Of a DNA stretch of 37,279 nucleotides, positions 31,783-37,279 are shown in pieces. The DNA is taken from the IMG/VR virus record IMGVR_UViG_3300033571_009716, positions 1 to 37,279 of that record. One strand, written 5' to 3'. The position numbers and the translations under genes are program-made. The notes beneath the pieces are model-generated. The model saw only the letters and a list, made by a program, of their open reading frames with translations, did no database searches and was not told the DNA's origin. Source of the DNA: a virus. Within the stretch, counting starts at the first letter, position 1. Each line of letters starts with the position of its first letter.

Positions 31783-33660
31783 ATGTATGATTCATTTACA
31801 ATTTTAGCAAAACCTTCTGTAAGAAATGCTAGTCCAAATCAATTGTATGTTTTTTACAATGAACTTTCATCAACACAAAATTTAGATTTTATAATTAAAG
31901 GTGGAACTTTTTTTGAGCTTAGAAATGTTTATGTGAGCGCATCAAATCAATTTATGTTTGATGGAATTACATTTTTTAATCCATTTTCATCAGTTAAAAA
32001 TTTATCATCAGAAAATGTTGGATTCAGTGGTATTGTTGTTCCTGTATTTTTATTTACTGAAAATTATGTAACTTTTACATTACCACAAACACCAATGACA
32101 TCTGGATTTTTAGATGTTATAATAGAAAACGAAGCGGGTTATGGTAAATTAACAACAAATACTAAATTACCAGAATTGAAAAGCGGAATTCAGATTAATT
32201 CTTACGTACCTCCAACACAAACTCCGTCAAAAACACCCGATTATTCATCAACACCCACTCAAACACCAACTACTACGCCTACACCAACCAAAACACCAAC
32301 AAGAACTGCTACTAAAACACCCACACAAACGCCCACAAATACACCTACAACCACACAAACTCGTACACAAACACCAACACCAACTAAAACACCCACATCA
32401 ACTAAAACGCAAACACCTACCAATACTCCAACACAAACAAAGACTCAAACATCAACCCCCACACAAACACCAACAAGAACAGCCACTAAAACACCCACAC
32501 AAACACCCACCCCCACACAAACCCAAACTCCTACACAAACCCAAACTCCAACACAAACACAAACTCCCACATCCACCCAAACACAGACACCCACCCAAAC
32601 ATCAACTCAAACACCAACACCAACAAATACACGCACCCAAACACCAACACGTACTCAAACTCAAACACCAACTCCAACAAAAACTCAAACCCAAACACCA
32701 ACTCCAACTCAAACACCCACAAACACTCAAACTCCAACTCAAACTCCAACTCCAACTCAAACTCCAACACAAACACAAACACAAACACAAACACAAACTC
32801 CAACACAAACTCCATCTGTTTCCGAAAGCGCAACTCCTACACAAACGCCTACACAAACGCCTACAAACTCACAAACACCTACAAATACGCCAACACCCAC
32901 ACAAACACCCACAAATTCACAAACACCTACAAATACGCCAACGCCGTCACAAACGCCTACAAATTCACAAACACCTACAAATACACCAACGCCAACTAGA
33001 ACACAGTCAATATTCCCAATATATGATAATATGGTTGCTTATTGGAAATTAGATGATACATCATGGATAGATTCAACAGGAAATAATTATAATTTATCAT
33101 CCGGTGGTTCTGTTTATAATACAAACGGGTTGATTAACCAAGCTGCTATATTTAATTCCAGCGGTAGAGATAGTTATTTGTATAATAACTCTATAGGAAT
33201 AAATGGTGATTTTACAATTTCGTCATGGGTTAAATATTTCCAATATTCACCAGTAGAAAGACCACAAGTAGCATGGACGCTAGGTGGAAACACTGGTAGT
33301 AATCTCAGTTTATATCTATTCAGTCAGAATAATATAGTGTTTACTGATAGTTATCGCTCAACTAATGTCGTTCAACTTACCGTATTAAACACATGGTATC
33401 ACATCGCTGTTACATACACGGCGGTTACAAACAATTATAAATTGTATACAAATGGTGCATTAGTAACATCGTTTAACGCACTTGCTAGTGTCAATTGGTC
33501 AGGTTTATCTCTATCACAAACAACAATAAATAATATAGCGGGTCAATTTGGTATGAATGGTGCAATTGATGAAGTTGGTGTATGGAATAAACCATTATCA
33601 CAACAAAGTATAATTGATTTATACAATAATGGCGTAGGTTTGACTTATCCGTTTATTTAA
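31783..33660 (+). CDS. Mucin-like Thr/Pro repeat virion protein with LamG-like C-terminus
   Basis: 625 residues in three parts. Residues 1-140 form a beta-rich domain with Ig/IPT-like look. Residues about 143-408 are an almost pure TPTQ/TPTN/TPTPT repeat, without aromatic residues, expected to be extended and disordered or heavily glycosylated. Residues about 415-625 look like a concanavalin/LamG-like jelly roll: YWKLDD near the start, GDFTISSWV, TWYHIAVTY, LYTNGALV and IDEVGVWNKPLS. Such domains often bind sugars. Placed between gp15 and the portal with a late-type element before it, it is probably displayed on the virion for host contact. Confidence 0.82.
   Translation: MYDSFTILAKPSVRNASPNQLYVFYNELSSTQNLDFIIKGGTFFELRNVYVSASNQFMFDGITFFNPFSSVKNLSSENVGFSGIVVPVFLFTENYVTFTLPQTPMTSGFLDVIIENEAGYGKLTTNTKLPELKSGIQINSYVPPTQTPSKTPDYSSTPTQTPTTTPTPTKTPTRTATKTPTQTPTNTPTTTQTRTQTPTPTKTPTSTKTQTPTNTPTQTKTQTSTPTQTPTRTATKTPTQTPTPTQTQTPTQTQTPTQTQTPTSTQTQTPTQTSTQTPTPTNTRTQTPTRTQTQTPTPTKTQTQTPTPTQTPTNTQTPTQTPTPTQTPTQTQTQTQTQTPTQTPSVSESATPTQTPTQTPTNSQTPTNTPTPTQTPTNSQTPTNTPTPSQTPTNSQTPTNTPTPTRTQSIFPIYDNMVAYWKLDDTSWIDSTGNNYNLSSGGSVYNTNGLINQAAIFNSSGRDSYLYNNSIGINGDFTISSWVKYFQYSPVERPQVAWTLGGNTGSNLSLYLFSQNNIVFTDSYRSTNVVQLTVLNTWYHIAVTYTAVTNNYKLYTNGALVTSFNALASVNWSGLSLSQTTINNIAGQFGMNGAIDEVGVWNKPLSQQSIIDLYNNGVGLTYPFI
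32214..33008 (+). repeat. Low-complexity Thr/Pro/Gln coding repeat
   Basis: About 265 codons of ACN and CCN with CAA (Gln), giving TPTQ-like motifs, no cysteine or aromatic codons. It includes an ACACAA run near 32768-32798 and ends with regular 48-base units. Confidence 0.9.
32848..32991 (+). repeat. Three tandem 48-bp units within the Thr/Pro repeat
   Basis: Units 32848-32895, 32896-32943 and 32944-32991, each coding for PTQTPTNSQTPTNTPT or a one-residue variant (PSQ in the third). Recent unit duplication is likely. Confidence 0.85.
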
Positions 33661-33680
33661 TTGATATTTGTTAAAATTAC

Positions 33681-33688
33681 GATAAATA
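33681..33688 (+). promoter_or_regulatory. Late-promoter-like GATAAATA before the portal gene
   Basis: Seven of eight bases match TATAAATA, nine bases before the ATG at 33698. Confidence 0.45.
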
Positions 33689-33697
33689 TAAAGCATT

Positions 33698-35566
33698 ATG
33701 CCTGATTTATTACCAACAAGCAACAGACAACCGGATAGTGGAAAAAGTTTTGTATCATCTATTTTATCAAAACTTCCTTATGTTAATTCTGCTATAGAAG
33801 CCGATGTTAATAATCCAAAATATGAATTATTTCAAAGGCTTTCTAAGAAAAGAGAATTAAGATTAATGCAACAATCGGTTATTGCTGGACCGTACATGGG
33901 AGATAACGCAATGACCCAATATGGACAAAGTTCATTTGGTTCAAATCAACAATATCACAAATACATTTATGCTCAAGTTGATGTTGATAAAGTAAGAAGA
34001 ATTGCAGAATATAGAAGAATGGCTGCTTATGCGGAAGTTAGTGATTGCTTAGATGAAATTTGTGATGAATTTATCAACAAAGATGAAAATGGAAAAGTGG
34101 TAAAAATTAAATTTTCACCTTTTGCTAAATTAGATACAGAACAAAGAGTAGAAATTGAAAAAGAATTTTACAAATTTGTCAATATATACGAATTAGAAAC
34201 AAAAGGTTGGGGGTATTGTAGACAATTGCTTGTTGAAAGTGAAGTTTTTTTTGAAAACATTATACATGAAGATAAAAGAGAATTGGGTATTATAGGAGCA
34301 ATATGCGTTCCATCTGAACTCATTAATCCAGTATATGATAATATTCAAAATAATATAATACAAAATTTTATATTTCAAAAACCAATTAGTTTGCAAAATA
34401 ACAATGCAGCTGCACCGCTACAGCAACCCAACACACCACCACAACCCGCAAATTCCCTCCAACAACAACTTATAACATTTGAAGGTAATCAAATTACATA
34501 TTTTAATTCGGGATTATGGAACGAAGATAAATCAATAAGAATACCATTTATTGAAAATTGTCGCAGAGCATACAAACAACTTTCTTTAATTGAAGATTCT
34601 ATAGTAATATATCGAATGGTTCGTGCTCCAGAGCGTCTTAAATTTAAAATTGATGTTGGTAATATGCCACCTTCAAAAGCGGAAGCTTATCTAAAGCAAT
34701 TAATGCAATCATATTGGAATAAAAAAACATATGATGATGCTTCACCGGGAGGTCAATCTGGTGCAAATATGTATAATCCACAATCAATGTTGGATTCATA
34801 TTGGTTTGCTAGAAGAAACGGTGAAGTTGGATCAGATGTAGAAATGCTTCAAGGTGGACAAAATCTTGGAGAACTCAAAGATTTAATGTATTTTGTTAAT
34901 AAACTCTACAAATCACTTAAAGTCCCACTTACTAGACTTAATCCAGAAGATGGATATAAAGATGGTAGTGAAATATTAAGAGAAGAATTAAGATTTGCCA
35001 AATTTATTGTTCGTTTGCAAGCAAGATTTGCAGAAGGATTAAAAGATGCGTTCATTACCCATTTAAAACTTAGAAAATGGTGGCCTGAATTTAAATTACA
35101 TGAATCTTATTTTCATTTAGAATTTAACGCACCGTCTAATTTCTTTGCAATTAGAAAAAACCAAGAACTTGAACTTAAACTTAAGTTGTTTAGTGATGTC
35201 GCTCAAAGCGAATCAATATCAAAAACATTTGCACAACGTCATTATCTTGAATATAGTGATTCGAAGATTAGTGAAAACATGGAATGGTTGCGTAAAGATG
35301 CTGCACTCACATGGGAATTGGCTCAAATATCACAAACTGGACCAAATTGGAGAGAACATCTCGCAGCAGCTGAAGAAGCAGCAACAAGTGCTGCTGGAGA
35401 AGCCCCTCTGGGTGGAGGTGGCGGCGGATCAGCTATACCAGAAACTACACCTTTGGGCGGAACTGGTGAAACTGGTACACCACCGCCCGAAACAGCGGCA
35501 ACACCCGAAGCTGGAGCAGTTCCAGCAGGTGGAGCAACACCACCGCCAACGGTTTCTTCTACTTAA
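33698..35566 (+). CDS. 20: Portal vertex protein, T4 gp20-like
   Basis: 622 residues against 524 in T4. Forms the dodecameric ring through which DNA enters the head. The gp20 core is recognisable: SIVIYRMVRAPERLKFKIDV, then VGNMPPSKAEAYLKQLM, the WFARRNGEVGSDVEMLQGG block, GQNLGELKDL and YKSLKVPLTRL. A Gln/Asn/Pro-rich insert interrupts the core near residues 228-265, and about 75 residues at the C-terminus are a Gly/Pro/Ala/Thr-rich tail absent from T4. The prohead protease gene (21) that follows gp20 in T4 is not next; a fibre-like gene is. Confidence 0.93.
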   Translation: MPDLLPTSNRQPDSGKSFVSSILSKLPYVNSAIEADVNNPKYELFQRLSKKRELRLMQQSVIAGPYMGDNAMTQYGQSSFGSNQQYHKYIYAQVDVDKVRRIAEYRRMAAYAEVSDCLDEICDEFINKDENGKVVKIKFSPFAKLDTEQRVEIEKEFYKFVNIYELETKGWGYCRQLLVESEVFFENIIHEDKRELGIIGAICVPSELINPVYDNIQNNIIQNFIFQKPISLQNNNAAAPLQQPNTPPQPANSLQQQLITFEGNQITYFNSGLWNEDKSIRIPFIENCRRAYKQLSLIEDSIVIYRMVRAPERLKFKIDVGNMPPSKAEAYLKQLMQSYWNKKTYDDASPGGQSGANMYNPQSMLDSYWFARRNGEVGSDVEMLQGGQNLGELKDLMYFVNKLYKSLKVPLTRLNPEDGYKDGSEILREELRFAKFIVRLQARFAEGLKDAFITHLKLRKWWPEFKLHESYFHLEFNAPSNFFAIRKNQELELKLKLFSDVAQSESISKTFAQRHYLEYSDSKISENMEWLRKDAALTWELAQISQTGPNWREHLAAAEEAATSAAGEAPLGGGGGGSAIPETTPLGGTGETGTPPPETAATPEAGAVPAGGATPPPTVSST

Positions 35567-35597
35567 ACAAATTATTTATTTTAAGGAAGATAAATAA

Positions 35598-35605
35598 TAT
35601 AAGTA
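35598..35605 (+). promoter_or_regulatory. Late-promoter-like TATAAGTA
   Basis: Third exact copy of the octamer seen at 19148 and 26355, ten bases before the ATG at 35616. Confidence 0.5.
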
Positions 35606-35615
35606 TTCCAGAAAC

Positions 35616-37279
35616 ATGGCATCACAAGAACCACCATCAGTAGGTAGTAATTTTTATTTAAAAAAATTAGATGAAAACACAAATTATCTAGCCTATAATA
35701 ATAATTTTATTGATATAAAATCAGTAGAACCTAGTCTAGGTGTACCAACTTCATCAAATTTCCCATTAATAAATTCTGTATATTACTTTCCAGTAATAGC
35801 AAATAAAGCAACGTATAAAGATTCAAGAAGATTTACAACTGGAACAACACCAGTAGTATATTTAGATGGTAATATTGGCATAGGAACAACAAATCCTAAT
35901 AAAACATTAACAATTGTTGGTAACGTAAGTGGTACAAAAAATATAGTAATAGGCGTTGAAAACATTTCAACAGAAGATACATCTTCAATATTAGGAGGTC
36001 AAGACAATAAAACATACGATGAATTTTCAATTATCGGTGGTGGTATTGGTAACATTATTAATGCTGGTTTTGGTTTTATTGGTGGTGGCTTTTATAACGA
36101 AATAAACAATTATAGCGGTTTAATAGTAGGTGGCACTCAAAACGTAATTAATGGAAACGCATCAAATATTAATGGCGGTGGACACAATACAATTGATGGC
36201 GCATCTTCAAACATTAACGGTGGTACATACAATTGTATAATAAGTGATACGGGCGTAATTGCTGGTGGTTTTTCTAACTGCATTGATGCTGGTACTAGTT
36301 CAGTAATCAGCGGCGGTACATGTAACACAACATCTGGAAATTATACAACAATAAGCGGCGGTGGTAATAACTTTTTATCGGGTGATGGGACAACAATTGG
36401 TGGTGGTTCATGTAATAATTCAATTGGATATCAAACGACAATTAGCGGTGGCTATAAAAACACATCAACAACTAATTTTTCAACTATAGGCGGCGGTGTT
36501 TGTAACACCTCTTGTAGTACATATGGAACAATTGGTGGCGGTCAATGCAATACAATTTCTTCTTATTATGGCTCAACGGTTGGTGGTGGTATTTGTAATA
36601 AAATATTTTATGGAATAAATTCAACCATAGGTGGCGGTTATCGCAATTATTCTAATGATGATGGATCTACAATAAGCGGCGGTAGTACCAATTATAATAA
36701 TGGTAATCATGGCACAATAGGAGGTGGTATCTCCAATGCTGTTTTTGGAAAGTATTCAACTGTAGGTGGTGGTGCATTCAATCAAATAGATCCACTTGGT
36801 TGTTTTTCAACAATTAGTGGCGGATATGGCAATTATACAAAAGAAAATTTTTCAACAATTGGCGGTGGTTCCAATAACAGTGCAACTAAACAGCATTCAA
36901 CCGTTTCGGGCGGTTGTGGAAACAGTAATTCCGGTGCATACAGTTTTATTGGTGGTGGTGTTGGTAATAATAATACTTGTTCAGAATATTCAGTAATAGT
37001 TGGAGGAAAAGGCAATGTAATTTCTACTATTGGTCCTTTTCCCGAAGATTCTTATTCGGGAGAAGGTGCCTTTATCGGTGGTGGTCTTTATAATAAAATT
37101 TTTCACAATGAATTAGGAGATTATCCCGATTATGACGAATTAACTAATGATGAATCTTTTTCAGTCATAGTTGGTGGATCTAGAAATTGTATATACGGTA
37201 TACACTCCGGTATTATTGCTGGTAGGAATAACACATTGAGTGGCAGTAATAGTTTTATATTAGGTTCTAATATTACAAC
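35616..37279 (+). CDS. Beta-solenoid tail fibre or adhesin, C-terminus beyond window
   Basis: Translated by hand from the ATG at 35616: open for 554 codons to the window edge. After about 85 residues comes IGIGTTNPNKTLTIVG, a motif often found at the start of tail-fibre and chaperone-linked repeats. From about residue 135 a 13-20 residue motif recurs, of the form STIGGGxxN (also TISGGxxN, SFIGGGxxN), typical of trimeric beta-helical head domains such as YadA-like adhesins. More than 20 copies are visible. Scattered single cysteines follow GGG. It is a probable host-recognition fibre or head decoration; it replaces gene 21 as neighbour of the portal gene. Confidence 0.85.
   Translation, partial: MASQEPPSVGSNFYLKKLDENTNYLAYNNNFIDIKSVEPSLGVPTSSNFPLINSVYYFPVIANKATYKDSRRFTTGTTPVVYLDGNIGIGTTNPNKTLTIVGNVSGTKNIVIGVENISTEDTSSILGGQDNKTYDEFSIIGGGIGNIINAGFGFIGGGFYNEINNYSGLIVGGTQNVINGNASNINGGGHNTIDGASSNINGGTYNCIISDTGVIAGGFSNCIDAGTSSVISGGTCNTTSGNYTTISGGGNNFLSGDGTTIGGGSCNNSIGYQTTISGGYKNTSTTNFSTIGGGVCNTSCSTYGTIGGGQCNTISSYYGSTVGGGICNKIFYGINSTIGGGYRNYSNDDGSTISGGSTNYNNGNHGTIGGGISNAVFGKYSTVGGGAFNQIDPLGCFSTISGGYGNYTKENFSTIGGGSNNSATKQHSTVSGGCGNSNSGAYSFIGGGVGNNNTCSEYSVIVGGKGNVISTIGPFPEDSYSGEGAFIGGGLYNKIFHNELGDYPDYDELTNDESFSVIVGGSRNCIYGIHSGIIAGRNNTLSGSNSFILGSNIT
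36020..37230 (+). repeat. STIGGGxxN-type solenoid coding repeats
   Basis: Degenerate units of roughly 40-60 bases coding for S/T-x-I-x-G-G-G-x-x-N. DNA identity between units is modest, so the repeat is old or under protein-level selection. Confidence 0.8.

Noticed and set aside
32531-32856. Long minus-strand open frames rich in Leu/Glu/Phe or Cys/Trp/Leu across the Thr/Pro repeat
   Set aside because: They are the complement of the ACN/CCN repeat, which contains few stop codons on the other strand. The composition is an artefact.
1-37279. tRNA genes
   Set aside because: I looked for T-arm sequences of the GTTCGAATCC type on both strands and found none in a cloverleaf context. A covariance search would be decisive.

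Overview
This window is part of the genome of a T4-like tailed phage (myovirus type) with a very AT-rich genome, most likely from a marine or aquatic setting. The evidence is a near-complete set of T4-type core genes: uvsX, family B DNA polymerase (gp43), the recombination pair 46 and 47, the late sigma factor gp55, uvsW, uvsY, primase gp61, a probable clamp-loader small subunit gp62, the tail-sheath stabiliser gp15 and the portal gp20. A lipobox protein and a cleavable signal peptide in the lysis region point to a Gram-negative host. No tRNA, CRISPR array or insertion sequence was seen. No gap without a gene exceeds about 180 bases.

Layout. Positions 1-19139 are almost entirely minus strand. 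Read in the direction of transcription, the order is uvsY, uvsW, gp55 sigma, gp47, a block of nine glycan-related genes, gp46, another glycosyltransferase, DNA polymerase, thyX, a small acidic protein and uvsX, which runs off the left edge. The nine-gene block (8301-15585) sits between genes 47 and 46, which are neighbours in T4. It encodes GT-A type transferases, a GT47/exostosin-like enzyme, a fucosyltransferase-like enzyme, two FkbM-type methyltransferases and a sugar-nucleotide epimerase-like protein. Nearly all its genes overlap by 4 to 14 bases, so it reads as one translationally coupled operon.

Positions 19171-23598 are plus strand. They hold small proteins, a GIY-YIG-like protein, a tandem zinc-ribbon protein, then two good sigma-70-type promoters, a metallophosphoesterase, and a probable lysis group of lipoprotein, coiled-coil membrane protein, holin candidate and M15 endolysin. 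A two-gene minus-strand operon follows (23595-24793): a heme oxygenase and a ferredoxin-dependent bilin reductase. This pair should convert heme to biliverdin and then to a reduced bilin pigment. The reductase keeps the histidine of PcyA-type enzymes, not the asparagine of cyanophage PebS, so it resembles PcyX of uncultured oceanic viruses. It is the most striking system in the window.

Positions 24926-37279 are mostly plus strand and mix replication genes (nucleotide kinase-like, primase, clamp-loader subunit), a GroES-like protein and virion genes (gp15, a mucin-like Thr/Pro repeat protein with a LamG-like C-terminus, portal, and a beta-solenoid fibre that runs off the right edge).

How it fits together (inference). 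Replication and recombination are T4-like. Late transcription probably uses gp55 with TATAARTA-type promoters lying only 5 to 15 bases before start codons. The many glycosyltransferases could decorate virion proteins such as the Thr/Pro-rich adhesin, or remodel the host surface. The bilin operon is a host-metabolism add-on whose purpose outside a cyanobacterium is unclear.
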